Below are positions 15,725 through 24,586 of a DNA stretch of 64,000 nucleotides, piece after piece (the stretch's first letter is position 1; every line of letters begins with the position of its first letter). The stretch spans positions 434,001 through 498,000 of the forward strand of contig CAWBYP010000002.1 of assembly GCA_963793005.1 (NCBI GenBank). The letters are read 5' to 3'. The notes below the pieces were generated by a model. That model did no database searches, was not told the DNA's origin, and was given only the letters and a program-made list of their open reading frames with translations. Made by a program: the position numbers and the translations under genes. The stretch is from RPQJ01 sp963793005. GTDB taxonomy: Bacteria; Pseudomonadota; Gammaproteobacteria; Steroidobacterales; Steroidobacteraceae.

Positions 15725-18313
15725 CTAGATGACCAGTTCCCGCGCGGGTTCGCGCAGGTTGTAGGAGGAGCTCATCACGTGACCATACGCTCCCGCGTTC
15801 GCGATCAGGATCGTGTCGCCTTCCACGGTCGGCGGCAACAGGCGCTCGTGCCCGAGGTAGTCGGCGGATTCGCAGATCGGCCCGACCACGTTGTACACCT
15901 CGGTGCCCGGCTCGCCGAGGCGTGTAAGGTTCACGATGTCATGGTGGGAGCCATACAGCGCCGGTCGCAGCAGCGAGTTCATGCCGGTCGCGACACCCAC
16001 GTACTGTACCGTTCCCTTGCCCTTGAGCTGGGTGACCTGCGCCAGCAGCACCCCGGCCTGCGCGACCAGGAACCGTCCCGGCTCGAGCCAGATGGCGAGC
16101 CCGGGCCAGCGCACCTTGAGATCCTCGATCACGCCCTGCAGCATCGCGAGATCCACCGGGACCTGGCCCGGCTTCTCGGGCACGCCCAGGCCGCCGCCCA
16201 GGTCGATGACCTTCACGTCGGGGAATCGCGCGGCGAGGCCGCCGAGCAGGTGCCCGACCTGCTGCCAGTTGCGCACGTCGAACACACCACTGCCGGTGTG
16301 GGCGTGCAGGCCAACGATGCGGGCGCCCGCCGTGGCGACCAGGCGTTCGAGTTCGTCGAGTTCGAACAGCGGAACGCCGAACTTCGAATGCACGCCCGCG
16401 GTGCGGACGTGGTCGTGGTGCCCGCGGCCAAATCCGGTGTCGAGCCGCACCAGCACGTCGCGACCGCGGAACAGCTCCGGCCAGTGACGCAGCGCATGCA
16501 GGTTGTCGAGTGTGAGGTGTATGCCCTGCTCGAGCGCCCACTCGTACTCCGAGCGTGGGGCGAAATTCGGCGTGAAGAGGATGTTGCCCCTGTCGATGCC
16601 GGCCAGCGTCTCGAGCACACGTTCACATTCGCCCTGCGACACGCACTCGAACGCGAGCCCGAGGTCGGCGAATGCTCGCAGGATCTCCGGGTGCGGATTC
16701 GCCTTGATCGCGTAAAAAATCCGCTCGACGCCACCAATTGCCAGCAGCTGCCGGGCGGTGTGCTCGAGCGTCGCGCGGTCGTACACGTAGGCGCAGGTCT
16801 CGGCCCTGGCGATGCGCACGAGTTCGTCGCGCCGGTCCTGCCACCATGGCGGACCGCCCACCGGGATCGGCGCACCGACACCGTGGATCTGCTCCCAGGT
16901 CGGCCCGAGGACGTGATCGGACGGGGCGTTCCTGACGATCACGTCGTGCAGCCGGCTCACCAGCCGGTCACCCTGCTCTTCGTCCACCACGAAGGTGATG
17001 TTGAGGTCGTTCGCCGCCTGCGTGACCAGGTAGATGCGCTGTTCCTCGAACAGTTCCAGCGCATCACCGAGACGGTGCAGCGTGGCACGGATACTGCGAC
17101 CGACCAGGCTGACCGCCGCGCAGGGTCCAATTACCTCCACCCGGCACAGCTTCGCGAGCGAAGTCACCAGCGCCTCGAGCGCACGGGCGTCCAGCGCGTT
17201 GGCCGACGGGTCGAGCGACACCGTGACGCTGGTCTCCGACGTGGAGACCAGGTCCACCGACACGCCGTGTTCCTTGAAGACGGAAAAGGCATCGCCGAGG
17301 AAACCCACCTGGTGCCACATGCCCAGCGTTTCCATCGAGAGCAGCGTGACGCCCTTCCTGCTGCAGACGGCCTTGACCCTCGCACCGCCGTCTCCGCCCG
17401 TCGCCGTGACGACCGTGCCCTCGAGATCGGGCTGGTGTGTCGCGTGGACGGAAACCTGGATCCCGTACTGCTTCGCCGGCAGGATGCAGCGCGGGTGCAG
17501 TACCTTGGCGCCGCTGCTGGCGATTTCCTGCGCCTCGTCGTAGTCGAGCGACTTCAGCAGCCGCGCATTCGGCACGGCGCGCGGATTCGCGGTGAACATG
17601 CCGGGCACGTCGGTCCAGATCTCGAGGCGCCGCGCGTGGAGCTTGGCGGCCAAATAGCTGCCGGACGTGTCTGAACCGCCACGGCCGAGCAACACCGTCT
17701 CACCCTTGGCGTCGCTGGCGATGAAACCCTGCGTGAGCAGCACGCTGCCGCCCGATGCGAGCCGGCGCTGCAGCTCGGCGTCTGGCTCGAAATTGCAGGT
17801 AGCGGACAGGTACCCGGCGCGCTGCGTCGCACCGACGCGCTCTTCGGCGTGCAGGATCGTGCGCGCATCGATCCACTGCACGTCGAGCCCTTCGGACGCG
17901 AGGAAGTCGGCGCCGATCCGGGTCGCCATCAATTCGCCGGACGCCATGACCCGGGCTCGCAGCCGATCGCTGACCTCGCCGATCAGGTGGACACCTGATG
18001 CCATCCTGCGCAGTTCGAGGAAATAGCGCTCGAGTTCCGGGCTGATCTCGATCCCGAGATCACGCGACAGGTCGGCGTGCCGAAGCTCGATCTGGTCCAT
18101 GACCGGCTCCCAGTCGCCGGCCAGCGCCTTGTCGAGCAGCTGCTCGAGGCGGTCGGTGATCCCGGATAGCGCGGAGTGAACGACCAGGGGCCTGAGCCCT
18201 TCGTCCAGCCGGGCGCGTACGACGCCGGCCACGTTCTTCCAGTTGCTTACGCTCGAGACACTGGTGCCGCCGAACTTGAGGACGACCCAGTGGAAATCTA
18301 CATTGCCAGTCAT
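15725..18313 (-). CDS. lysAC: bifunctional aspartate kinase / diaminopimelate decarboxylase
   Basis: This 862-residue fusion joins the first and last steps of lysine synthesis. The N-terminal aspartokinase shows VLKFGGTSVSSVSNW, GRGGSDTSGSYLAAKL, the WTDVPGMFTANPR loop and ACT-type regulatory repeats around residues 300-460. The C-terminal half, from about residue 490, is a fold-III PLP decarboxylase with the lysine in FYAIKANPHPEIL, the HTGSG loop, DLGGGLGVPEK, EPGRFLVAQAG and GPICESADYLG. The same fusion is known in Xanthomonas and relatives. ATG 18313 has GAGG about 9 bases upstream. The 69-codon gene before it ends 58 bases away. Confidence 0.95.
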   Translation of the reverse strand: MTGNVDFHWVVLKFGGTSVSSVSNWKNVAGVVRARLDEGLRPLVVHSALSGITDRLEQLLDKALAGDWEPVMDQIELRHADLSRDLGIEISPELERYFLELRRMASGVHLIGEVSDRLRARVMASGELMATRIGADFLASEGLDVQWIDARTILHAEERVGATQRAGYLSATCNFEPDAELQRRLASGGSVLLTQGFIASDAKGETVLLGRGGSDTSGSYLAAKLHARRLEIWTDVPGMFTANPRAVPNARLLKSLDYDEAQEIASSGAKVLHPRCILPAKQYGIQVSVHATHQPDLEGTVVTATGGDGGARVKAVCSRKGVTLLSMETLGMWHQVGFLGDAFSVFKEHGVSVDLVSTSETSVTVSLDPSANALDARALEALVTSLAKLCRVEVIGPCAAVSLVGRSIRATLHRLGDALELFEEQRIYLVTQAANDLNITFVVDEEQGDRLVSRLHDVIVRNAPSDHVLGPTWEQIHGVGAPIPVGGPPWWQDRRDELVRIARAETCAYVYDRATLEHTARQLLAIGGVERIFYAIKANPHPEILRAFADLGLAFECVSQGECERVLETLAGIDRGNILFTPNFAPRSEYEWALEQGIHLTLDNLHALRHWPELFRGRDVLVRLDTGFGRGHHDHVRTAGVHSKFGVPLFELDELERLVATAGARIVGLHAHTGSGVFDVRNWQQVGHLLGGLAARFPDVKVIDLGGGLGVPEKPGQVPVDLAMLQGVIEDLKVRWPGLAIWLEPGRFLVAQAGVLLAQVTQLKGKGTVQYVGVATGMNSLLRPALYGSHHDIVNLTRLGEPGTEVYNVVGPICESADYLGHERLLPPTVEGDTILIANAGAYGHVMSSSYNLREPARELVI

Positions 18314-18371
18314 CGAGCGGTCCTCAGGAAGGCTCCCGGGATTCGGAGCCGGGGGCCGCAGTTCGGAATCG

Positions 18372-18581
18372 TCAGACGTCGTCGTAGACGTCTTTCAGCT
18401 GCTTCAGCAGCCGCTTCTCGGCGAGCACGTCCTCGAGCTTGCTCCACGCGGCCTTGCCGCGCTTCACGGCCGCCGCCTGCTTGCGCCGGTCGGGGCGGTC
18501 GATGAAACGGTCGTAGTCCTCTTCGTCGGCGTTCGCCACGAAGTCGCCGTCCAGGTCGAACTGTTCCGCTTCCCGTTCCAT
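18372..18581 (-). CDS. small acidic protein of unknown function, first gene of the lysAC unit
   Basis: This 69-residue protein is rich in Asp, Glu and Lys, with no membrane segment. The second half, WSKLEDVLAEKRLLKQLKDVYDDV, is predicted helical and amphipathic. It loosely recalls the C-terminal helix of small PA3496-type proteins, but I do not claim the family. ATG 18581 has AAGG about 9 bases upstream. A good promoter lies at 18648-18675. Codon use matches the neighbours, and lysAC follows after 58 bases, which favours a real gene. Confidence 0.68.
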   Translation of the reverse strand: MEREAEQFDLDGDFVANADEEDYDRFIDRPDRRKQAAAVKRGKAAWSKLEDVLAEKRLLKQLKDVYDDV

Positions 18582-18618
18582 GTGACGACCTTGAGAAAGT
18601 CCTGAGTTTTCAACGCGC

Positions 18619-18636
18619 TGCCCGAAATTTCGGGCA
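18619..18636. promoter_or_regulatory. perfect 18-bp palindrome downstream of the lysAC-unit promoter
   Basis: TGCCCGAAATTTCGGGCA is a perfect palindrome located just after the predicted start of transcription and about 38 bases before the small-protein ATG. It could be a repressor site or fold as an mRNA hairpin. I do not recognise the binding factor. Confidence 0.5.
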
Positions 18637-18647
18637 CAGGGCTGCGA

Positions 18648-18675
18648 ACTATATACGAATCACTTGGCTTCACAA
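18648..18675 (-). promoter_or_regulatory. promoter of the small protein-lysAC-asd-MFS unit
   Basis: On the minus strand TTGTGA (18675-18670) and TATAGT (18653-18648) are separated by 16 bases. This is a near-consensus sigma-70 promoter about 60 bases from the ATG at 18581. Confidence 0.65.
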
Positions 18676-18747
18676 GGGCCTGCTGTTGCAGCGCAGCGGT
18701 CCGGCGGTCCGGACTCGATAAATATGTTCTGCTACAGATGCTTACAA

Positions 18748-19563
18748 TTACTTCCGAGACACGATTATCGGTGCGCCCCTGGCAACCCCCAGGCCCTCGG
18801 CGGCGCTGCCCTCGGCCCTTGCGACCTCCAGGACCCCGAACGAATTCACCAGCGCGAGGTACTCGCCTGGCCTTGCGTCCGAGTAGGTCCGGCGCAGCGG
18901 CAGGTCCCTGCCCGCCACCCGGATGACCGGCTGCGCGATGCCCAGCAGGTGCCGCCGGTCGATGTTCGTGAGCAGGTTTCCGAATCGGTCCACGGTCACG
19001 ACCGTGCCCGTAACCTGTCCCGGGGCTACGACCGGGTCCTCGATCCAACCGGGGATCAATTCATCGACCAGCGGGCCGAGACCGGCCGGCTGCTCCCGCC
19101 CGGACGCCAGCTCTGCCGCGAGCGGTGCGAACACATCGCGCCCGTGAAACGTCGCGCTCGGTGTGTCGAGACCCAGTCGTCGCAGGCTGTCTGACGACAC
19201 GCGCCGAAGCACCGGTGCATCTGCGGCGTCCACCACTGCGGCCAGCAGTCCATTGTCCGGCGCCAGGAACACGTGGCCTTCAGCCTCGACGATCGCGAAA
19301 TCCCGCTCACTGCCGACGCCGGGATCGACGACGGCCACGTGCACGGTGCCGCCCGGGAAGTACCGGAACGACCGGGACAGCCAGAAACCGGCTTCCGCCG
19401 GCCAGTGCGCCAGCACCTCGTGCGTGAGGTCCACGATGCTCGCATCCCTGTATCGCGCCAGGACCTGGCCCTTCATCACCCCGACGAACGGATCCTTGAG
19501 CCCGAAATCCGTCGTCAGCGTCACGACGCCGGAAGCGCTGAATTGCCGGTGCCCCGAAGTCAT
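18748..19563 (-). CDS. S-adenosyl-L-methionine hydrolase (adenosine-forming), DUF62/SAM_adeno_trans family
   Basis: The product has 271 residues. This family splits SAM into adenosine and methionine with an activated water. Signs are the N-terminal VVTLTTDFGLKDPFVGVMKG, the D-x-x-x-E-V helix in SIVDLTHEVLAHW, the HVAVVDPGVGSERD loop, LAPDNGLL and the C-terminal TVVTVDRFGNLLTNI with its NSFG/E core (ALVNSFGVLEVA). The start MTSGHRQF (ATG 19563) has GGAA 8 bases upstream and fits the family N terminus. It is divergent from the phosphatase gene. The family's role in vivo is not well settled. Confidence 0.88.
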   Translation of the reverse strand: MTSGHRQFSASGVVTLTTDFGLKDPFVGVMKGQVLARYRDASIVDLTHEVLAHWPAEAGFWLSRSFRYFPGGTVHVAVVDPGVGSERDFAIVEAEGHVFLAPDNGLLAAVVDAADAPVLRRVSSDSLRRLGLDTPSATFHGRDVFAPLAAELASGREQPAGLGPLVDELIPGWIEDPVVAPGQVTGTVVTVDRFGNLLTNIDRRHLLGIAQPVIRVAGRDLPLRRTYSDARPGEYLALVNSFGVLEVARAEGSAAEGLGVARGAPIIVSRK

Positions 19564-19644
19564 CCGATCATTCCATTGGCAGGGCCCGCAAGGCGCGGGC
19601 GGCGACAGGTTAGACTGCCCCGCTCCTTCCTGCCACGCGAACGC

Positions 19645-20316
19645 ATGCCCTACCTGTACCTGGTGCGCCACGCACAACCGGACTTCACCGGTCACTACGA
19701 TTCAGTGACCCAGCTCGGCATCCAGCAGTCTGTCTGGCTCGGCGAACATCTCGCAGCCTGCGGGCTGCGGTTCTCACGAGTGATCAGCGGCAGCCTGCAG
19801 CGCCAGCGGCTGACGCTCGCGACGATGCTCGGTTGCCTGCCGGAGGCACCCGCGGCGATCACCGATCCGCGCCTCAATGAATACGACGCGGCGAGCGTGC
19901 TCGGCGCGTTCGAGTTCGGCGACGAGCGCGCCATGCGCGCAACCGGCGACCGGCCACGCTATTTCACGGCCGTGCGCGATGCCTTGCAGGCCTGGTCGCG
20001 CCGGGATGTGGCGATTCCCGGCGGAGAGTCCTGGGCCCAGTTTGGAGCGCGGATCGAGGCCGGTGTGGCGGACGCCTGCGAGGGGCTCGACCGCGACGAG
20101 AAGGTTCTGGTGGTGACTTCGGGCGGCGTGATCGGCCGGGTGATCGCTGGAATCCTGCACGCAGGCCCGGACGCAGCGATTCAACTCAACCTGCAGACGC
20201 GCAATACCGGGGTCAGCGAGATCGCGCGTGGTCGAACGGCAACGCGGCTGGTCGTATTCAACGCGGTACCTCACCTCGAGCGTGCGGATCGCGCACACGC
20301 GGTGACGCATTCGTAG
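19645..20316 (+). CDS. histidine phosphatase family protein (phosphoglycerate mutase-like)
   Basis: The product has 223 residues of the branch-1 histidine phosphatase fold. The phospho-acceptor histidine is in the N-terminal YLVRHAQPD (the RHG-type motif with Ala), and the second histidine position is represented by VVTSGGVIGRVI, where Gly replaces the usual His of TSGG/THGG. It is most likely a phosphatase; the substrate is unknown. ATG 19645 is 81 bases from the divergent SAM hydrolase start. Confidence 0.82.
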   Translation: MPYLYLVRHAQPDFTGHYDSVTQLGIQQSVWLGEHLAACGLRFSRVISGSLQRQRLTLATMLGCLPEAPAAITDPRLNEYDAASVLGAFEFGDERAMRATGDRPRYFTAVRDALQAWSRRDVAIPGGESWAQFGARIEAGVADACEGLDRDEKVLVVTSGGVIGRVIAGILHAGPDAAIQLNLQTRNTGVSEIARGRTATRLVVFNAVPHLERADRAHAVTHS

Positions 20317-20328
20317 ACGGAAGTGCCC

Positions 20329-21342
20329 TCAGGCCGACTTGATCAGCGACGCGAGGTTGCGTGTATCGATGCGCCCCGCCATCTGCTCGATCTGGCCGTG
20401 GTACCGCGGCGCGAGGCCTTTCGCTTCATCAAGCATGGACAGGAAGGCCTGCTTCAGCGTCGCCGCGTCGATGCTGCGTCCCGACGCGTAGTAGCGCTCG
20501 GCAACCCGACCGAGCGCGTAGGTGGTGGCGAACGACATGCCGGAACTCGCGGCCTGCCGCCCGATCGAGCGTCCCAACCCGCCGCCGATACCGCCCAGCA
20601 ATCCGCCGAGCAGCTTGCGTCCGAACTGCTCCAGGTACTGGCCAGTGAGGCCAACGCCGACCGTTGCAAGAAAATCCCTCGCCTGGCTGGCGTCCATCGG
20701 ATAGCCGTGGGCCTTGCCGATCCGGTAGACCAGCCTCACCTGCAGCGGGATGATGGCCATCGAGGCCAGCGACTCGGGCAGGATTTCCAGTGCAGCGTTT
20801 GTAATCGCCGCTTTAAGGATCAGCGCGTCGGTCTCGGCATCCGTCATCGACGAACGCCCTGTCACGGTTCCCGACAGGCCCGCCGCATCGCTGGCCGTGG
20901 CCCCGGGTTGCCGGGCAGCAGCCGCCGAAGCGCCAGTGGGTACCTGTCCCGGCCCGGCAGCGAACGCCGCATCGGCGACAGCGTCTGCCTGTTGGCTGGT
21001 CGCGGCAGCTGCCGCCGCATCGAGGCCAAGTGCATGCGCAAGCCGCTGGATGAATTCGCGCTCGGCCGTGTTCTGCGCGCCATCCGCATCGCAGACGCCC
21101 AGCGCCATCTCGAACGCGAGTTGTCGCGCTTCCGGCGAACCCAGGGCTCCCGTCACCTGCGCGAGGTCCGGCTTGTCGATCAGCACCTGACGGTAGAGGC
21201 CCGGCAGATCGAATCCGGCGTCCGCTCCCAGCGCATCGGCGACGCGCTTGACCGCGGCGCGCTCGCGCTCGTCCTTCAGGCCATCGGCAAAGGCGGCCAT
21301 CAGCGCGATGGTTAGGATGGGACGTATATCTTGAGGATTCAT
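20329..21342 (-). CDS. TerB-like and DUF697-like two-domain protein
   Basis: The product has 337 residues. Residues 1 to about 115 are helical with TerB-type features (IALMAAFADGLKDERERAAVKRVADAL, then a second acidic helix pair CDADGAQNTAEREFIQRLAHAL). A low-complexity Ala/Gln linker follows. From about residue 170, TNAALEILPESLASMAIIPLQVRLVYRIGKAHGY and the glycine-rich GRKLLGGLLGGIGGGLGRSIGRQ resemble the DUF697/YcjF membrane-associated domain. ATG 21342 (MNPQDIRPIL) was chosen because earlier codons run into tRNA-Pro only 15 bases upstream. Function unknown; stress or envelope association is inference. Confidence 0.75.
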   Translation of the reverse strand: MNPQDIRPILTIALMAAFADGLKDERERAAVKRVADALGADAGFDLPGLYRQVLIDKPDLAQVTGALGSPEARQLAFEMALGVCDADGAQNTAEREFIQRLAHALGLDAAAAAATSQQADAVADAAFAAGPGQVPTGASAAAARQPGATASDAAGLSGTVTGRSSMTDAETDALILKAAITNAALEILPESLASMAIIPLQVRLVYRIGKAHGYPMDASQARDFLATVGVGLTGQYLEQFGRKLLGGLLGGIGGGLGRSIGRQAASSGMSFATTYALGRVAERYYASGRSIDAATLKQAFLSMLDEAKGLAPRYHGQIEQMAGRIDTRNLASLIKSA

Positions 21343-21357
21343 AGGGGGAAATCGAAC

Positions 21358-21434
21358 TGGTCGGAGCGAGAGGATTCGAACCTCCGACCCCTTGCACCCC
21401 ATGCAAGTGCGCTACCAGACTGCGCCACGCTCCG
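21358..21434 (-). tRNA. tRNA-Pro (GGG)
   Basis: A full cloverleaf reads on the minus strand, with acceptor CGGAGCG/CGCTCCG, the D arm GCGCAGTCTGGTAGCGC, and the anticodon stem CTTGC/GCAAG around loop ATGGGGT, giving anticodon GGG. The T arm is GGAGGTTCGAATCCTC. The 3' CCA is encoded at 21360-21358. The DUF697-like gene begins 15 bases downstream, so the two are probably co-transcribed. Confidence 0.96.
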
Positions 21435-21496
21435 ACCGGGCGCGGATTATAGCCGAAACTTGCCTGCCGCCATTGTCTGGCTACCGTGCTGAAACG

Positions 21497-21519
21497 AAAA
21501 AGGCCGGCAATGCCGGCCC
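21497..21519 (-). terminator. intrinsic terminator after merR
   Basis: On the minus strand a stem GGCCGGC/GCCGGCC (21518-21512 and 21508-21502) with a 3-base loop is followed by TTTTT. It closes the pheS-pheT-ihfA-merR unit 35 bases after the merR stop and before the tRNA-Pro gene. Confidence 0.85.
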
Positions 21520-21553
21520 GGAATGAATCCACGCGTATCCAGGAGCGGCCGAC

Positions 21554-21910
21554 TCAGCGCCTGAGGATCTTCGCGATTTCCTCGAGTTCACCGCGCAGCT
21601 GGCGCGACAACTGGTGGGTCTGGGTCACGTCTTCACGGGCTTCCTCGCCCTCGAGGCGGTTTCGGGCACCGCCGATCGTGAAACCCTGGTCATATAGCAG
21701 CGCACGGATCTGGCGGATTACCAGCACGTCCTGGCGCTGGTAGTAGCGACGGTTGCCGCGACGCTTCACCGGCTTCAGCTGCGGGAACTCCTGTTCCCAG
21801 TAACGCAGCACATGCGGCTTCACGCCGCAGAGCTCACTCACCTCACCGATGGTGAAGTAGCGCTTTCCCGGGATCGCCGGCAGTTCGTCGTTATTGCTGG
21901 GTTCCAGCAT
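21554..21910 (-). CDS. MerR-family regulator next to ihfA
   Basis: The product has 118 residues with an N-terminal winged helix-turn-helix, YFTIGEVSELCGVKPHVLRYWEQEFPQL, a wing around KRRGNRRYY, then QDVLVIRQIRALLYDQGFTIGGARNRL and a short C-terminal helix. There is no effector domain and there are no cysteines that would suggest metal sensing. This gene follows pheT-ihfA in many gammaproteobacteria. Its start overlaps the ihfA end by 20 bases. The regulatory target is unknown. Confidence 0.92.
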   Translation of the reverse strand: MLEPSNNDELPAIPGKRYFTIGEVSELCGVKPHVLRYWEQEFPQLKPVKRRGNRRYYQRQDVLVIRQIRALLYDQGFTIGGARNRLEGEEAREDVTQTHQLSRQLRGELEEIAKILRR

Positions 21911-22190
21911 AAGCTTCCACGCGCGCCTTCAGTTTCTGACCTGGCCGGAACGTCACCACGCGACGTGCACTGATCGGGATCTCCTCTCCGGTCTTTGGAT
22001 TGCGACCCGGGCGCTGGTTCTTGCTGCGCAGGTCGAAATTCCCGAAGCCCGACAGCTTGACCTGCTCACCCATCGCCAGCGAAGAGCGCAGCTCCTCGAA
22101 GAACAGGTCCACGAGCTCGCGCGCCTCACGCTTGTTGAGACCGAGCTGGTCGAACAGTGCTTCTGCGATTTCGGCCTTGGTCAATGCCAT
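21891..22190 (-). CDS. ihfA: integration host factor subunit alpha
   Basis: The product has 99 residues. It is a DNA-bending HU/IHF fold protein that pairs with IhfB (encoded at 37912-38226). MALTKAEIAEALFDQLGLNKREARELVDLFFEELR, GFGNFDLRSKNQRPGRNPKTGEEIPISARRVVTFRPGQKLK include the proline-tipped arm (RPGRNPKTGE). The ATG is 2 bases after the pheT stop and the 3' end overlaps merR. Confidence 0.97.
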   Translation of the reverse strand: MALTKAEIAEALFDQLGLNKREARELVDLFFEELRSSLAMGEQVKLSGFGNFDLRSKNQRPGRNPKTGEEIPISARRVVTFRPGQKLKARVEAYAGTQQ

Positions 22191-22192
22191 CT

Positions 22193-24571
22193 TTATTTGT
22201 CTCGAATCGCGGCGTTGTGCTCCCGCTCCAGGTCAGTCACGACCTGCGCCACGACGGCATCCGTATCAACGTCAGTTAGGGTGCGGGAAATATCCTGTAA
22301 ATTCAAGCCTATCGCCACACTTTTACGACCCGGTGTGATGCCCGCACCGCGGTAGATATCGAACACCAGCAGGTCGGTCAGCAGAGGTCCGGCGCTCGCC
22401 CGTATTCTGTCCAATAGCGCCTGCACCGGAACGGCCTCGTCGACGACGATTGCAATGTCCCGTCGCACCGACGGAAACCGCGAAATTTCGCGGTGCTGCG
22501 GCACGCTGGCAGCGAGGCCGGGGCCGGTCTCGATCTCGAAGACCAGCGCGGAATATGTAAGATCCAGCTTGCCCTCGAGTTCCGGGTGCAGGCGTCCCAG
22601 CCAGCCAACCGGGCGGCCATCGCGAAGGATTCGCGTTGACTGGCCGGGATGAAGCGCCGGGTGCTGGTCCGCCGCGAAGCGGAATTCGCCGCTCGTGCCG
22701 GTGGCTCGCAGCATCGCCTCGATGTCCGACTTCACGTCGAAGAAATCCACGGGCTCCGACCGCGTGCCCCACTGCTCGGGCAGCGCAGTGCCCGCCGCGA
22801 GGCCGGCGATCACCGGCACTTCGGTAAGCGCGCCATCTTCGATCAAAAACCGGCGACCGATCTCAAACAGGCGGACCCGCGGCTGCTGCCGGCGCTGGTT
22901 TTCTGCCAGCGCATGCACCAGGCCCGGCCAGAGCGACACGCGCATCGCCGCCAGGTCGGATGCAATGGGATTGGCGAGTTCGAACGCCGGCGCCCCGGGA
23001 CAGAAAAGCGCCTGCACCGCAGGATCCACGAAGCTGTAGGTAATCGCCTCGAAGTAACCACGCTGAACCAGCAGGTTCGCAGCGGTCTCCTCGGAGACAC
23101 GCGTCTCGGTCAGCGCCGGCATCGCCTGGCGCACCACCGGATCCGTCTCCGGGATCTTGTCGAAGCCGTGCACCCGCGCGACCTCCTCGACCAGGTCTTC
23201 CTCGATCGCGATGTCGAAGCGCCACGGCGGGCTGCTCACCTGCCACTGGTTGCCGCTGCGATTCACGGCCATTCCCAGCCGATCGAAAATCGTGGCGATG
23301 GTTTCGTCGTCGATCGGCGCCCCGATCACGCGGCGTGCGCGCTCCGGACGGAACGGCACCGGGGCCCGCTGCGGCAGCTCATCGCGCAGTTCGGTCACTT
23401 CAACCGGACCGGGCACCCCACCCGCGCACTCGAGCAGCAGTTGGGTTGCACGCTCGATCGCGCGTTCCTGCAGCGTGGGGTCCACGCCGCGCTCGAAGCG
23501 TTGCGATGCATCGGTCACCAGCCCGTAGCGTCGCCCTCGCCCGGCGACGGCATCCGGCAGGAAGAACGCGACTTCGAGCAGCACGTCGGTGGTCGACGCC
23601 GAGATGCCCGAATGGTCACCGCCCATGACACCCGCAAGCGCCAGCGCCCGCGAGCGGTCCGCGATCACCATCACCGTGCCGTCGAGTTCCACCTCGCGCC
23701 CGTCGAGCAGCTTGATCGTCTCGCCCGCGTGCGCGCGCCTCACGACGATACCGCCGTCGAGTTCGCGCAGGTCGTAGGCATGCATCGGCTGGCCGAGTTC
23801 CAGCATCACGTAGTTCGTGACGTCCACGATCGCGCTGATCGGCCGGAGCCCTGCACGCCGTAGTCGCTCGCGCATCCACAGTGGCGCCTGCGCATCGGCC
23901 CGCACGCCTCGAATCACGCGGGCCGCGAAGCGCGCGCATCCGGCGCCGGCCTCGAGTTCGACCGGGAATCGCTCGGTCGACTGCGCTGGCACCGGCTCGC
24001 ATGCAGGCCCGCGAAGCGCGCCACCGGCCAGCAGCGCGGCCTCGCGCGCCACACCCTGCACGCTCATGCAGTCGCCGCGATTCGGGGTGAGATTGACCTC
24101 GAGGACGGTGTCGTCGAGCCCGAGCGCATCGCTGATCGAGGCACCGGTGTTCGCCTCGCCGGGCAGTTCCATCAGCCCGCTCGCATCCTCGGACAGGCCG
24201 AGCTCGCTGGCCGAGCACAGCATCCCGAACGACTCCACGCCGCGCAGCTTTGCCTTGCGGATTTCCATGCCGCCCGGCAGCCTTGCGCCGACGGTCGCAA
24301 GCGGAGCCTTGAGGCCTGCCCTGGCGTTCGGCGCGCCGCAGACGATCTGCACCACCTCGGCACCCGTGCTGACCTTGCAGACGCTGAGCGTGTCCGCATC
24401 CGGATGCTTCGCGCGCTCGATGATCTCGCCGACGACGACGCCGGGCAGCGGTGGCGCCGCAGGCTCGAGCGCCTCGACTTCGAGGCCCGCCATCGTCAGC
24501 CGCGACGCCAGCTGGCGCGGCTCCGGCACCGACCCCAGCCACTCGCTCAACCACTGGATGCTGATGCGCAC
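22193..24571 (-). CDS. pheT: phenylalanyl-tRNA synthetase beta subunit
   Basis: The product has 792 residues, close to the 795 of E. coli. It carries an N-terminal tRNA-binding EMAP-like domain (VVGEIIERAKHPDADTLSVCKV), a B3/B4 editing region, B5 and the C-terminal ferredoxin-fold anticodon-binding domain (SRFPSVRRDIAIVVDEAVPV). It forms the alpha2-beta2 enzyme with PheS, whose gene ends 15 bases upstream. It is part of a pheS-pheT-ihfA-merR unit. Confidence 0.98.
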   Translation of the reverse strand: MRISIQWLSEWLGSVPEPRQLASRLTMAGLEVEALEPAAPPLPGVVVGEIIERAKHPDADTLSVCKVSTGAEVVQIVCGAPNARAGLKAPLATVGARLPGGMEIRKAKLRGVESFGMLCSASELGLSEDASGLMELPGEANTGASISDALGLDDTVLEVNLTPNRGDCMSVQGVAREAALLAGGALRGPACEPVPAQSTERFPVELEAGAGCARFAARVIRGVRADAQAPLWMRERLRRAGLRPISAIVDVTNYVMLELGQPMHAYDLRELDGGIVVRRAHAGETIKLLDGREVELDGTVMVIADRSRALALAGVMGGDHSGISASTTDVLLEVAFFLPDAVAGRGRRYGLVTDASQRFERGVDPTLQERAIERATQLLLECAGGVPGPVEVTELRDELPQRAPVPFRPERARRVIGAPIDDETIATIFDRLGMAVNRSGNQWQVSSPPWRFDIAIEEDLVEEVARVHGFDKIPETDPVVRQAMPALTETRVSEETAANLLVQRGYFEAITYSFVDPAVQALFCPGAPAFELANPIASDLAAMRVSLWPGLVHALAENQRRQQPRVRLFEIGRRFLIEDGALTEVPVIAGLAAGTALPEQWGTRSEPVDFFDVKSDIEAMLRATGTSGEFRFAADQHPALHPGQSTRILRDGRPVGWLGRLHPELEGKLDLTYSALVFEIETGPGLAASVPQHREISRFPSVRRDIAIVVDEAVPVQALLDRIRASAGPLLTDLLVFDIYRGAGITPGRKSVAIGLNLQDISRTLTDVDTDAVVAQVVTDLEREHNAAIRDK

Positions 24572-24586
24572 GTCGCGTCCTTCCGC

